Assembly (NCBI GenBank): GCA_027487685.1
Contig: JAIYDC010000075.1
Span: 1 to 35,898 of the forward strand
Source: Pseudomonadota bacterium
GTDB lineage: Bacteria; Bdellovibrionota; Bacteriovoracia; Bacteriovoracales; Bacteriovoracaceae
Reading direction: 5' to 3'
Length of the DNA stretch: 35,898 bases
Part shown: positions 8,254 through 16,805 of the stretch, piece by piece
Layout of the letters: each line of letters begins with the position of its first letter
Numbering within the stretch: position 1 is the stretch's first letter
The notes under the pieces: model-generated
What the model was told of the DNA's origin: nothing
Database searches by the model: none
The model's input: the letters and a program-made list of their open reading frames with translations, nothing else
Position numbers and translations under genes: made by a program

Positions 8254-8471
8254 AGGGGTCTCCTTGGTTAAAGTTGAGACCTTTCTAACGCTCCAAGAGG
8301 CCTTAAGCAATGGCAGCAAATCATAACGGTCACAAAAGTGACCGTGTATTAAGGTATTATCTAAGCTTTCGAAAGGTGGATTTCTTATATCCATCTTGTA
8401 TCGTTGACGCCGCTTCTAGCGATGAACAGCGGGGCATCTCATAGCTAGAAGTATCCTAAGAGGAATTTCAA

Positions 8472-9812
8472 TCACCATTTCTCATTTGATGATCGAATTG
8501 AAATTTTCTTCCGACCGATCATTGTGTGGCCATACACCGGGTGATTCATCCGGAAATACAAATATGTGGAGCGTTTGTCCGAGTAGACCGTATCAAAATT
8601 TTTCTCGCGTGTGTTGCCACCAAAGTGGTCAATCACGGAAGGGTAAGAAACCCCGCCTTTCAGTGGAGCCCCGACGTCGTCCAGCTCAATGATTTTAGTC
8701 ATAGGTGACCAGACGATGAGATTTTGAGAGGTAATAAATCCCCACTGCTTCGAAGTTTGTACGATTGCTACGTAATGACGGCTAGGTCTGTGGTAGACAA
8801 TCGAGCGAACATCTCCGGGCATGGTGATCGTCGCACAAGGCGAATTCTCCTTGTTGATATAAGGGTTTTGGGACTGTTGAGAAAAATCGGGATTTGTGAC
8901 ATGACCATTCCATATTCCCCAAGATCTCGGGTCCATTGGATCCTTTGATTGGAGAAGGCAAAGACCTCGGGTTTGTCCTTGAAAATCCGGGGCTGTCGCA
9001 GGCTGCCTTTTCGCTTTTAAGTCCGGAACTCCGGCATTGGCCCTGGCAAGAAAGTAAAAATTCCCATCTGGCCTGCCATGAAGAGGATCGAATCCTCGCA
9101 CAATATTAGTTGGTGTGCCGTAACCAATCCAACCCATACTGCTGGAATCTTTGTGCGCAGGATAAACCACATGAGGATACATGGCCATCTGAGAAGCAAA
9201 GTCCTGCCCTGGCACCTCTTCCACGGCTCCGTCAGGGGCTATTTTATTCAGACGTGAAGAAATTCCCACGTAGCGGCACTCACGTCCGAAGTTGGCACCC
9301 ACCTCGAATCGGCAATTCCGCGCCATCTCCGGATCTTTCAACTTATCTCGTGGACCAAACCGACTTACGCGGCCCCAGTACTCATTGTGGCCAAAGGCCA
9401 TTAACATGCCTTCTCGATAGTACAGGCTCTGGACGAAAACCCTCTGATCAAATGCAGCTGGCACTGGATTGTTGGCGGGTTTGTCGAGCGCATTACAAAA
9501 GGCAGTGAAGCGAGGCTTTTCTGTTAGCCAGTTGTTGCGACTGCTGACGATCTGGTAAGTCTTAGCTCCGCTGTTTGAAAAGACGAGGTGCTGTCTTCTC
9601 TTTTCGTCATGAAATGCGCGAACTGGGCTATCAATGGTAAGCAGTGCTCCTTTGGAAACACAAGCGTTCTCGCTTGAATCGAGGACGATTTCAACTGCCT
9701 CGTCCGCCATCGTAACGACCGGCGCCGGTCTTTGCGCGGCTGCAGAGCAGGTAATTGAAAATATAAAAGTACCTAAAATAAAATAGACGGAGCTAAAGAA
9801 GGTTTGTCTCAA
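8472..9812 (-). CDS. exported propeller-like protein of unknown function
   Basis: The 446-residue product has a signal peptide (RQTFFSSVYFILGTFIFS, cleavage near SAAA). The only possible in-frame start near it is TTG at 9812. An upstream TAA lies seven codons away and there is no in-frame ATG before residue 35, which falls after the signal sequence. No clear ribosome site is seen. The mature part alternates aromatic-rich strands (FDPLHGRPDGNFYFLARA, SVIDHFGGNTREKNFDTVY, STYLYFRMNH) in a manner like sialidase- or glycosidase-type propellers. It has six cysteines. Its style resembles the N-terminal half of the large exported protein at 2769-5423, suggesting two secreted proteins of related fold. 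The substrate is unknown. An 8-base inverted repeat (CTTCTAGC at 8413-8420, GCTAGAAG at 8444-8451) lies just beyond its stop. Confidence 0.65.
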   Translation of the reverse strand: MRQTFFSSVYFILGTFIFSITCSAAAQRPAPVVTMADEAVEIVLDSSENACVSKGALLTIDSPVRAFHDEKRRQHLVFSNSGAKTYQIVSSRNNWLTEKPRFTAFCNALDKPANNPVPAAFDQRVFVQSLYYREGMLMAFGHNEYWGRVSRFGPRDKLKDPEMARNCRFEVGANFGRECRYVGISSRLNKIAPDGAVEEVPGQDFASQMAMYPHVVYPAHKDSSSMGWIGYGTPTNIVRGFDPLHGRPDGNFYFLARANAGVPDLKAKRQPATAPDFQGQTRGLCLLQSKDPMDPRSWGIWNGHVTNPDFSQQSQNPYINKENSPCATITMPGDVRSIVYHRPSRHYVAIVQTSKQWGFITSQNLIVWSPMTKIIELDDVGAPLKGGVSYPSVIDHFGGNTREKNFDTVYSDKRSTYLYFRMNHPVYGHTMIGRKKISIRSSNEKW

Positions 9813-9916
9813 ATTACACCAGCCATAAAGTTATCACACTGACGAAACTGTTTCGGTCAAGCTTTGAAGTTTCTTTAACGACCTATCTAAACCCTCAAAA
9901 ATAAGACCCTGACGTT

Positions 9917-10549
9917 CTAAAGGAGGCTCTGCCTAATGGCAACGGCTATGGTTTCAGCGCTGTTTGAGGTGCCCAGCTTCTTCATGATGTTGAGGCGATG
10001 GGATTCAATGGTGCGGGTGCTGAGGCCAAATTCAGCCGCAATCTGTTTGGAGCTCATGCCTTTGACCATCAGTTTTACGACGTCTTTTTCTTTAAGGGTA
10101 AGAACTTCTCCCTTTTGTAGTGGTTCCACGGCCAATGCTTGAGAGTTCAAATTGATTTCGGAAGGATAGTAGACTCCGTGTTTTTTGACTTCTTGTAGCG
10201 TCTCAAGGAGTAACTCACTCCGTATATCCTTTGAAAGATAGGCTGCCGCGCCCGCTTTTAAGGCACGTATCATATATTCTGGATTATTGTGCATCGAGAG
10301 GACAACCACGTAGATTTCAGGCCGTAGCTTTTTGACTTCCTTTAAAACTTCTATGCCTGACATGTCTGGGAGTGAAATATCGAGGATTAAAATATCAAAC
10401 GTTAGGTTTGGCAGTGTGGCCAGGAATCTATTTGAATGGCTCTCCTCTCCCACGATCTTGAAACTTGGATCAAGAGAAAGAATGGACTTCAGCCCATCCC
10501 GAACGATTTTATGATCATCTAAGAGATAGAGTTCTATTTTTTCAGTCAT
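9917..10549 (-). CDS. NarL/LuxR-family response regulator
   Basis: The 210-residue product has a receiver domain with the acidic pair D11-D12, phospho-acceptor D57 (in ILILDISLPDMSG), S85 and K107. It also has a LuxR-type DNA-binding domain at about 150-192 (LTLKEKDVVKLMVKGMSSKQ, then IESHRLNIMKKL). All residues needed for phosphorylation are present. Its ATG at 10549 overlaps the stop of the upstream histidine kinase in an ATGA, so the two are translationally coupled and very likely cognate partners. Targets are not visible. NarL-type regulators paired with HisKA_3 kinases often answer metabolic or envelope signals. Confidence 0.95.
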   Translation of the reverse strand: MTEKIELYLLDDHKIVRDGLKSILSLDPSFKIVGEESHSNRFLATLPNLTFDILILDISLPDMSGIEVLKEVKKLRPEIYVVVLSMHNNPEYMIRALKAGAAAYLSKDIRSELLLETLQEVKKHGVYYPSEINLNSQALAVEPLQKGEVLTLKEKDVVKLMVKGMSSKQIAAEFGLSTRTIESHRLNIMKKLGTSNSAETIAVAIRQSLL

Positions 10550-12000
10550 ACTATTTCGCTGAGGTTGAAAACGACTGTGATCATTAAGCCTTCTTTCGTT
10601 TGAATCCGAGTCATTCTTCCTCTGAATAACTTCGCCCGATACAAAAGAGAGTGCGGGAGAGGCGCATTTTCATCCATGCCAATTCCGTCATCTTCATAGG
10701 CCATGATAAGTGTATCAGCGGTGATTGAAAACGAAAGTTTTAAGCTTTGTGCCTGTGCATGTTTAGCGGCATTTTGAATGAATTCCTGGGCCATGCGGTA
10801 GAGATTGATCTGGAAGTTCTTCTTGAAATTTCTTTTTTCAATTTCCTCAGGGTATTCGCACTTTATAGAAAAGGGATAAACCGCGAGTTGTTGATGGAAA
10901 TAGTCCTTGATCGCAACAAAGCATCCAAAATCCTTAATGATTGAAGGCATGATGTCTTGAGAGATAATCCGGATTTCTTTAATAATAGTATCCGCGATTT
11001 CTAGTAGCTTTCCCAGCTTCTCCCTGACCGTATAATCCTTACTTTCAATTTGTAGTCGTGAAAGTTCCCATTTCATAGCGGTTAAGTACTGCCCCACGCT
11101 GTCATGGAGATTGAAAGCGATTTTCTGTCTTTCCTCTTCCTGCGCCCGAAGTACGTTGATGGTGGATTGGGAATTAAGGGATATGACCTGCTCTTCCATC
11201 CGAGAGACAAAATCGAGGGTCGAGCGGGTCAGGAAAAGTGCTATGATCACGCTTAATGTAAAGATGGCAATTCCAATCATGAGTAAATACGAAAGTAGTG
11301 CTTGGAGTGGGAGAGTGACCTCGTCCCAGTCCATCTCGCTCAAAAGAACGAAATCTAATTGATCAAATTGAATGTAGGTATAGGCGCTGACAACTTTTAT
11401 TCCGCGATAATCATTAACAACCTCGACTCCTTTCTTTTTGGCGAGGGCATTTTTTAAGGAGGGATTATTAACCTTCACATCTCTCCATTCAGTTAGAAAT
11501 CGTGATGCACTTTTAATCAAAAGATCTTTGCCCACAAGGTAAATCTCGCCAGAGGTACCGAGTCCTTCTCTTTGATGAAGGAGATTGTTTAGTCCTTCAT
11601 GGCCGAAGATCCAAAGGGAGGTTCCTCTTTTTAAGAGGAAAGAATTTTTACCGTAGGGAATGAACGTAGATTCGGGATAGGTCTGGATGGTATCCCGAGT
11701 AGGGCAGGCCTGACCTTTCCACAGGATCACGGAGTTAGTCGTTACTTCACAATAATTTTCCAGTGTATTATCGGTTGCAAGCTTATCTGCTTTATAAAGA
11801 TACTCTGCTTTTAAATTCTTAAAGTAGAGGGATAGTTTCTGTTCGGCCAGGCTGCGCACGGAGGTGAGGTGGTGATTGGCCCGTTCGATCAGGGTCTGCC
11901 GAGAATGAAGATAAACAAATACAGAAACGAGTGTGAGATTGAATATCCCAATAAACAGAAAGGCGATCAGTAGTCGATTTCGTAGTTTAAAGCTGTTTAT
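10546..12000 (-). CDS. membrane histidine kinase (HisKA_3) lacking a canonical start
   Basis: The frame begins after TAA at 12013-12015. It encodes a convincing N-terminal membrane segment (LLIAFLFIGIFNLTLVSVFV), a dCache-like outer domain (GLGTSGEIYLVGKDLLIKSA near 146), a second membrane segment near 234-258, the HisKA_3 box with phospho-His 299 (QKIAFNLHDSVGQYL), an N box (EFIQNAAKHA) and a G1 box (DDGIGMD). No ATG, GTG or TTG occurs before GTG 11859, which would discard the first membrane segment. The best position is ATA at 12000-11998. It overlaps the upstream stop TAA as ATAA, exactly where an ATGA overlap would be expected, so one G-to-A change would explain the lost start while keeping a stop upstream. 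Numbering here assumes ATA, 484 residues. Expression may rely on ATA, on CTG 11970, or be lost. It overlaps and pairs with the response regulator. Confidence 0.75.
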   Translation of the reverse strand: MNSFKLRNRLLIAFLFIGIFNLTLVSVFVYLHSRQTLIERANHHLTSVRSLAEQKLSLYFKNLKAEYLYKADKLATDNTLENYCEVTTNSVILWKGQACPTRDTIQTYPESTFIPYGKNSFLLKRGTSLWIFGHEGLNNLLHQREGLGTSGEIYLVGKDLLIKSASRFLTEWRDVKVNNPSLKNALAKKKGVEVVNDYRGIKVVSAYTYIQFDQLDFVLLSEMDWDEVTLPLQALLSYLLMIGIAIFTLSVIIALFLTRSTLDFVSRMEEQVISLNSQSTINVLRAQEEERQKIAFNLHDSVGQYLTAMKWELSRLQIESKDYTVREKLGKLLEIADTIIKEIRIISQDIMPSIIKDFGCFVAIKDYFHQQLAVYPFSIKCEYPEEIEKRNFKKNFQINLYRMAQEFIQNAAKHAQAQSLKLSFSITADTLIMAYEDDGIGMDENAPLPHSLLYRAKLFRGRMTRIQTKEGLMITVVFNLSEIV

Positions 12001-12299
12001 TCGTTTCTCAGTTTAGAGATCTTTAATTTTTGAATTTCTTCGTTTTGTTCTTTGATCACTTCAATTAAGTGAGGAATAAGAACTTGGTAATTGACGCTCT
12101 TAATCTCTTTGGTTCGAGGGCCAATGCTTTTTTTATAATCATGAGGTCCATGATTTATTACGGTCTCAGTTTCAATCGCTTTTGGGAAGTGTTTCTTCAA
12201 TGAGTCTATGGAGAAAGGATCTACCTCTAAAATATTCTGACTTGAGCCAAAAACTTGAGAACTGGTAAGGAGTAGGATCGTTAGTGTAAAACTTTTCAT
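11997..12299 (-). CDS. small exported protein with S74-chaperone-like C-terminal tail
   Basis: The 100-residue product has a signal peptide (MKSFTLTILLLTSSQVFGSS). It ends in a helix, VNYQVLIPHLIEVIKEQNEE followed by IQKLK, that resembles the tail of the intramolecular chaperone domain of S74 endosialidase and tail-fibre proteins (Y-x-x-L-I-P-x-L-I-E-x-I-K-E-x-x-x-x-I-x-x-L-K). The protease core is absent, so it may be a stand-alone coiled-coil trimer. An AAGGGG ribosome site precedes ATG 12299. It is the first gene of a set with the kinase and response regulator and overlaps the kinase frame by four bases, so it may be the sensed or accessory partner. The S74 resemblance is by eye over about 25 residues only. 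Confidence 0.65.
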   Translation of the reverse strand: MKSFTLTILLLTSSQVFGSSQNILEVDPFSIDSLKKHFPKAIETETVINHGPHDYKKSIGPRTKEIKSVNYQVLIPHLIEVIKEQNEEIQKLKISKLRNE

Positions 12300-12848
12300 G
12301 AAATCCCCTTTGCTTGGTATATTTCATTTTCTTACGACGCAGCTTTTTATCCTATCCGGTTTTATACTTAGACCCGCCATGACTGGCGTTTATCTTTTCG
12401 AAGGCTTACGGGCAAGCGCTACGTATTTTTACTGATTTTGACTTAACAGATCGTCTTCGTCCATGATCGAATACGTGGATTCTTAAAATGGTCGCCGCTT
12501 CCCCACTCTTATTTCAGGCACGACGACCAGTTCGGGGATTTTTACCTTTCCTTTGACCAATCCTATTTCCGCCGCTGCTGGGCGCGCTTGGACTGGATTG
12601 GCCTTCCCAACTTGAACTACGCCATCTGACAATGCTTGTAGTGATTAGACATCGACGGCAAGCTCGGGGCCACCCCCGCCCCCCCCCCCCGCCCCCCCCC
12701 CCCCCCCGGCCCCCGGCCCCCGGCCCCCCCCCCCCCCCCCGGCGCGGGCACTTCTACTATCGATAGCGGTTTAAACTATAATTTCATTTGTGTTGAGCAG
12801 TGAATTGTTCCGTTGCATGATCGCAGAGGCAGAATTAACCAGGTCGAT
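12300..12848. other. 549-base stretch without a clear gene
   Basis: No gene could be supported here. A small hairpin (CGCCA 12375-12379, TGGCG 12384-12388) and a palindrome CTATCGATAG (12757-12766) are visible. Around 12480-12650 the minus strand has two competing protein-like stretches, one ending GKVKIPELVVVPEIRVGK and another in a different frame containing RKGKNPRTGRR. Neither has a start or recognisable family, and both run towards the C-rich tract, so a truncated or scrambled gene end is possible. Confidence 0.4.
12673..12749. repeat. 77-base tract of only C and G, mostly long C runs
   Basis: From 12673 to 12749 there is no A or T. The tract is almost all C, with runs of about 12, 16 and 17 separated by one or two G. 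This is unlike any other part of the window. It could be a genuine low-complexity element. A strong alternative is an artefact: G-run miscalls from two-colour sequencing chemistry, read on the other strand, joining two contigs. Confidence 0.8.
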
Positions 12849-15341
12849 TTAAATCTCCGATAGCCCCTGGAACCGGAGCACCACACGCTCCCCGGGCGCA
12901 CTCCCGGGCCGTGCTTCGAGCAGGATCCGCCAGTCGTTCTTCCCCTCGGGATCGACGAGTGTCTGTTCCACCGCATAAGAGCCTCCTTCCAGCTCCTGGA
13001 TCCGAGAGTAGTTCAGCGCACGGGCGTTGGGTGTAATCAAGACAAGCTCGTGGTCGTCGAAGTACTGCTCCATCAAGGACTCTATTTCTTCCGAATTGGC
13101 CTCGAGCACAAAAGCGGCCTCGGTGTACTGCCGGGAACCTAGGAGCCGAAGGACCCGGAAGGCCTCGTTCCGGATGGCGATGACCTCTGCCTTCTTACGT
13201 TTTTTTCGTTCTTCCTCGATCGCTGCTCTGTCATCGCGGTCGGAGGTCGGTTTCGCCCACGACGGATTCCGGAGCTTCTCCCACTCTTCGACGAGGCTCG
13301 AGTCCACGTCCCGGAGCATGCCCCCGAGGTAGTCGATCATCCCTTCGAGGACGTCGTCTCTGGCCGTGTCGGGTACAGTCTGAACAAGAACCTTGTAGGT
13401 TTCGGAGAGGTAGCGCAGGAGGAGGCCTTCGACGCGCTCGAGGCCGTAGTCTTTAATGTAATCGTGGAAGGAAAGAAAGTTCTCGTACATTTCTCGGAAG
13501 ATGGATTTTGGGCGAATGTTATCCTGCCCGACCCACGGGTGCTCCGCTGCGAACGTGTTCCAGGTTTGGTAGATGAATTCGCGGTTCGGCTTTGGGTGCT
13601 CGACCTTTTCCAGCTCGGCCATACGTTCTTCGTACTCAAGGCCCTCGGCACGCATCTCTTCCATGAGAAGGCGCTTCAGTTTGTCCACCTGACGCCGAAG
13701 GATGAGGTCGGGGTCCTCGAGAATTGCTTCGACGAGGCTTAGGAGATCGAGAGCGTAGTTCTCGGATTGGCGGTCGAGGTGGGCGATCGTATCGAGGAGG
13801 TAGAGTGAAAGTGTTTGGTGTAGGGAGAAGTCCTGCTGGAGGTCGACGTTCACCTGGAGGTTCTTAAGGTTGATGATTCCGCGCTGCCAGAGTGACCGGA
13901 AAAGTTGTGAGGCGAGTTTTTCGTGATGCCTCTTCTGCTGATCGGTCTCAAAGGAGCTCCGGATGAGGTCCCGAAGAGCATCGCAGTTTTTGGTACCTTC
14001 ACGCGAGAGCACGTTTAGGATCATGGCGTGTGTCACCTGGAACCGGGAGACGAGGGCCTCCGGTTGGCCGGTGGAGAGCTTTTCCATCGTGGCCTTGTCC
14101 CAGGGAAGGTAGCCTTTCTCCGGCGGCTTCTTTTTGACCATCTTCTTGGCCTTCTTCGGATCGTTTTTCGCCTTTTCCTCAAGGCCCAAGTTCTCGATGA
14201 CGTGCTCCGGGGCTTGGATGACGACGGTGCCCGAGTCGTCAAAGCCCTTCCGCCCGGCGCGGCCACTGATCTGCTGAAAGTCGCGGACGGAGAGAATGGT
14301 GGTCTTCTGGCCATCGAACTTGCAGAGCTTCGTAAAAAGCACCGTCCGGATAGGGACGTTCACTCCGACTCCGAGGCTATCGGTTCCGCAGATGATTTTG
14401 AGAAGTCCCTTTTGGGCGAGCTTCTCCACGAGCACCCTATACCGCGGAAGAAGGCCCGCGTGGTGGAGGCCTACTCCGTGTTTCAGCAGGCGCTGCAGCT
14501 CCTTACCGTAGGGTGTTCGAAAGTCCACGCCTTCTAGTTCCTCGTTAATTTTTCGCTTCTCTTCCTTAGTGCAGAAGTCCACACTCAGGAGGTTCTGAGC
14601 TTCTTCGGCGCACTCCCTCTGAGCGAAGCTCACGAGGTAGACCGGGGCACGGCCAGAGCCTATGAGCTCTTGAATCTTAAAATAGAGGGGGCGCTCGCTG
14701 TATTGGAACTCAAGGGGGACAGGGCGGTTAGCGGACCGAACAACCACGGTCTCCGAGCTGGTGAGTTCCGTGAGTTTTCTCTGAAAAAAATCGACGTCTC
14801 CCAGAGTTGCAGACATTAGGAGAAATCGAGAGTTCTTAAGGGTGAGGAGCGGAATCTGCCAGGCAACGCCGCGGTCGCGGTCCGAGTAGTAGTGAAATTC
14901 GTCGATGATGATGTCGTCGTATCCGGCACCTGCCCCGTACCGGAGGGCGAAGTTCGAGAGAATCTCGGCCGTGCAACAGATGATCGGGGCACTGGGGTTC
15001 ACCGTTGCATCCCCCGTGATCATCCCCACCTGATCGGGACCGAAGTCTTTGCACAGGGCCAGGAATTTCTCGTTAGCGAGGGCCTTGATGGGGCAAGTAT
15101 AGATCGATCTTCTGCCCTGGGCCATCGACTGGAAATGGAGGGCTGTGGCCACGAGGGACTTTCCCGATCCGGTCGGGGTGTTTAAGATCACGTTCTTGCC
15201 GGAGTAGAGTTCAAGGATTGCTTCTTCCTGAGCTGAATAGAGCTCAAGACCTCGACTGGTGACGAAGTCGAGTAAAAGGTCGAGGGGTGGGGTGTTCGTC
15301 TCGCGGTGACGAAGGAGGAGATCAAATAAAGGCCATGTCAT
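12849..15341 (-). CDS. DUF3516-type DEAD/DEAH-box (Ski2-like) helicase
   Basis: The 830-residue product has the order of a superfamily 2 helicase: Walker [10 protein letters not shown] (residues 54-62), DEFH (147-150) as motif II, SAT (177-179), [12 protein letters not shown] (near 319) and [11 protein letters not shown] (356-366). It then has about 450 residues of helical C-terminal region in the style of DUF3516 helicases. Motif II as DEFH, not DEAH or DEVH, is a mild variation. Ski2-like proteins unwind RNA, and the role of the bacterial DUF3516 group is poorly known. A Lys-rich insert ([16 protein letters not shown], near 388) may contact nucleic acid. No ribosome site of note precedes ATG 15341. 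The gene diverges from the RbgA-like gene with 100 bases between, so both promoters are probably there. Codon use is more G/C rich than the kinase operon, like the SNF2 gene. Confidence 0.9.
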   Translation of the reverse strand: MTWPLFDLLLRHRETNTPPLDLLLDFVTSRGLELYSAQEEAILELYSGKNVILNTPTGSGKSLVATALHFQSMAQGRRSIYTCPIKALANEKFLALCKDFGPDQVGMITGDATVNPSAPIICCTAEILSNFALRYGAGAGYDDIIIDEFHYYSDRDRGVAWQIPLLTLKNSRFLLMSATLGDVDFFQRKLTELTSSETVVVRSANRPVPLEFQYSERPLYFKIQELIGSGRAPVYLVSFAQRECAEEAQNLLSVDFCTKEEKRKINEELEGVDFRTPYGKELQRLLKHGVGLHHAGLLPRYRVLVEKLAQKGLLKIICGTDSLGVGVNVPIRTVLFTKLCKFDGQKTTILSVRDFQQISGRAGRKGFDDSGTVVIQAPEHVIENLGLEEKAKNDPKKAKKMVKKKPPEKGYLPWDKATMEKLSTGQPEALVSRFQVTHAMILNVLSREGTKNCDALRDLIRSSFETDQQKRHHEKLASQLFRSLWQRGIINLKNLQVNVDLQQDFSLHQTLSLYLLDTIAHLDRQSENYALDLLSLVEAILEDPDLILRRQVDKLKRLLMEEMRAEGLEYEERMAELEKVEHPKPNREFIYQTWNTFAAEHPWVGQDNIRPKSIFREMYENFLSFHDYIKDYGLERVEGLLLRYLSETYKVLVQTVPDTARDDVLEGMIDYLGGMLRDVDSSLVEEWEKLRNPSWAKPTSDRDDRAAIEEERKKRKKAEVIAIRNEAFRVLRLLGSRQYTEAAFVLEANSEEIESLMEQYFDDHELVLITPNARALNYSRIQELEGGSYAVEQTLVDPEGKNDWRILLEARPGSAPGERVVLRFQGLSEI

Positions 15342-15441
15342 TCAGGGATCATCACATGAACGCCTGGGGTTGGCCACAAAGGGCAACTCTGCTATGTTAA
15401 ACGACCTCGTCATCCCATGAAAAGAAGCCTATATTCGCGTC

Positions 15442-16365
15442 ATGAAACGTTCTAACGACCCCAGCGCACCATCAGAAGCCCTTTTCAACTGGTACCCAGG
15501 CCACATGGCGAAGGCCTTGCGTGAGATCAAGAAGCGGTTGCAATTTGTGGATGTGATCCTCGAGATCCGTGATGCGCGCGTTCCGCTCGCGTCGGGGAAT
15601 ACGAACTTCGACGAAACCATCGGCAATAAGCCGAAGCTTCTCGTCTTCAACAAGGCTAACCTTGTGGACGCAGCAACGGTGAAAAAATGGGAGGCCTGGT
15701 TTTTGAAGGAGGGCCTTCCCCACATCTTCTTGAATTGCTTTGACCGGCCCTCCATCAACAAGGCGATCTCCCTCGCCCGAACGATCGTTGAAGATCACCA
15801 TAAGGCATGTAACCCGGAGCAATCTTCCCATGTGGAGAAGCTTCAGCTCATGATCATCGGGCTTCCCAACACTGGTAAGTCCACAATCATCAACGTGCTT
15901 TCACAGAAAAATTCCACGAAGGTCGCGGATAAACCTGGACAGACACTCCTTCAGCAGTGGATCCAGATCCCTGAGCATGGGATCGCTCTCTTAGATACTC
16001 CCGGAGTGATGCCCCCAAAGATCAATAAAGTGGTGCATGCGCTTTATTTAAGTGCCATTCATGCGATCCCGGACGATATCTCCGATGAGCAAGACACGGC
16101 GGTCTTTCTCGTGAAGCATCTACTTTCGCAGAAGGTTGAAAAGTTTTTTGAGCGCTATAAGCTTGATCACAATGAATCAGATGTAGATCAAGCACTTGTG
16201 AAGATTGCCACGGTGAGGGGATGTCTTCGTCAGAAAGGTGTTCCGGACCTGGATCGCGTCTATAAGCTCATCCTTGCCGATTTTCGGAAAGGGGAGTTGG
16301 GACAAACGTGCTTGGAGCTTCCTCCATTACCTAAGGGATCAGTAACGGTACCCGGGATCCGCTGA
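15442..16365 (+). CDS. rbgA: RbgA/YlqF-like circularly permuted ribosome-assembly GTPase
   Basis: The 307-residue product starts with the family's YPGHMAKA element (residues 18-25) and then has the GTPase motifs in permuted order: G4 NKAN (70-73), G1 GLPNTGKST (140-148), G3 DTPG (185-188). A C-terminal helical domain follows, as in RbgA. RbgA acts late in assembly of the large ribosomal subunit. The G4 motif is normally NKxD, and here the Asp that reads the guanine base is Asn, which could weaken GTP specificity. No strong ribosome site precedes ATG 15442. An out-of-frame ATG lies 25 bases upstream. It diverges from the helicase gene. The following inverted repeat at 16380-16401 may belong to the next gene pair rather than end this one. 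Confidence 0.85.
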   Translation: MKRSNDPSAPSEALFNWYPGHMAKALREIKKRLQFVDVILEIRDARVPLASGNTNFDETIGNKPKLLVFNKANLVDAATVKKWEAWFLKEGLPHIFLNCFDRPSINKAISLARTIVEDHHKACNPEQSSHVEKLQLMIIGLPNTGKSTIINVLSQKNSTKVADKPGQTLLQQWIQIPEHGIALLDTPGVMPPKINKVVHALYLSAIHAIPDDISDEQDTAVFLVKHLLSQKVEKFFERYKLDHNESDVDQALVKIATVRGCLRQKGVPDLDRVYKLILADFRKGELGQTCLELPPLPKGSVTVPGIR

Positions 16366-16379
16366 TGGCCTGAGTTTAG

Positions 16380-16401
16380 CTAAGTTCTTGAAAGAACTTA
16401 G
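16380..16401. promoter_or_regulatory. 22-base perfect inverted repeat upstream of the winged-helix gene
   Basis: CTAAGTTCTT (16380-16389) is followed by GA and its exact reverse complement AAGAACTTAG (16392-16401). No T run follows, so it is not a standard terminator of the RbgA-like gene despite its place after the stop. It lies about 60 bases before the winged-helix gene and could be a second operator. Confidence 0.5.
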
Positions 16402-16413
16402 TGATTGTGGGTG

Positions 16414-16446
16414 TATGGCTAATTTAAATAGCCATATGGATATTAT
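16414..16446 (+). promoter_or_regulatory. 23-base palindrome and -10-like box before the winged-helix gene
   Basis: TATGGCTA (16414-16421) and TAGCCATA (16429-16436) are inverted copies, and the centre is also nearly symmetrical (one mismatch in the whole 23-base palindrome). A TATTAT box lies at 16441-16446, 18 bases before ATG 16464. The palindrome would thus cover the region where a -35 element should be. This is the expected layout for repression by the product of the first gene. The autoregulation is inferred. Confidence 0.55.
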
Positions 16447-16463
16447 TGTTGTACAGTTGGGTA

Positions 16464-16805
16464 ATGCTTGAAACCATCTTTGGCAATGAAACAGTTGCCG
16501 CTATTTTACTCAACATTTATCATTACGAGGCCATTCATGCTCGGGCGATTGCCAGGAATTTGGGTAAGGTTCACGGTGGAATTGTTCACCAGCTTGATCG
16601 CCTTGAGGCCGGGGGATTGCTGGTCTCAAAGGAAGTAGGTCGAACGAGAGTTTATTCGTTTAACCCAAAGAGCGCTTATACAGCTCCGATTATTAAAATT
16701 ATCCAAATTACGTATGATGCTTTGCCTGTAAAAGCGAAGGAAAAGCTTTTCGCTGAAAGAACAAGGCCGCGAGCTAAAAATAAGCCGGTGATCAAAGAGA
16801 AATGA
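16464..16805 (+). CDS. winged-helix DNA-binding protein paired with a nucleotidyltransferase
   Basis: The 113-residue product carries a winged helix over residues about 1-70: IHARAIARNLGKVHGGIVHQ as the recognition helix region, then LDRLEAGGLLVSKEVGRTRV as the wing, then YSFNP. A C-terminal helix and a basic tail (RTRPRAKNKPVIKEK) follow. The Y-x-x-N-P ending of the wing is typical of wHTH proteins that sit next to, or are fused to, nucleotidyltransferases. ATG 16464 is chosen, with no strong ribosome site; a TTG 18 bases earlier is in frame but would fall in the -10 region. Its stop overlaps the next start in ATGA, so the two proteins are made together. It probably represses its own promoter at the inverted repeats upstream. 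Confidence 0.8.
   Translation: MLETIFGNETVAAILLNIYHYEAIHARAIARNLGKVHGGIVHQLDRLEAGGLLVSKEVGRTRVYSFNPKSAYTAPIIKIIQITYDALPVKAKEKLFAERTRPRAKNKPVIKEK

Noticed and set aside
8413-8451. 8-base inverted repeat CTTCTAGC/GCTAGAAG after the exported propeller gene
   Set aside because: Arms are short and 23 bases apart with no T run; not enough for a terminator or operator call.
12480-12650. Minus-strand stretch RKGKNPRTG resembling the arm of HU/IHF DNA-binding proteins
   Set aside because: Only about nine residues match, the frame stops two codons later, and a different frame looks at least as protein-like. No start or ribosome site is present.
14028-14537. Plus-strand open frame of 169 codons opposite the DUF3516 helicase
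   Set aside because: It is a shadow caused by GC-rich codons of the helicase. The residue pattern (runs of GL, LR, HL) and lack of a ribosome site argue against a gene.
16380-16401. 22-base inverted repeat as a terminator of the RbgA-like gene
   Set aside because: There is no T run after the stem on either strand, and a second inverted repeat follows in the promoter of the next genes, so a control site is more likely.
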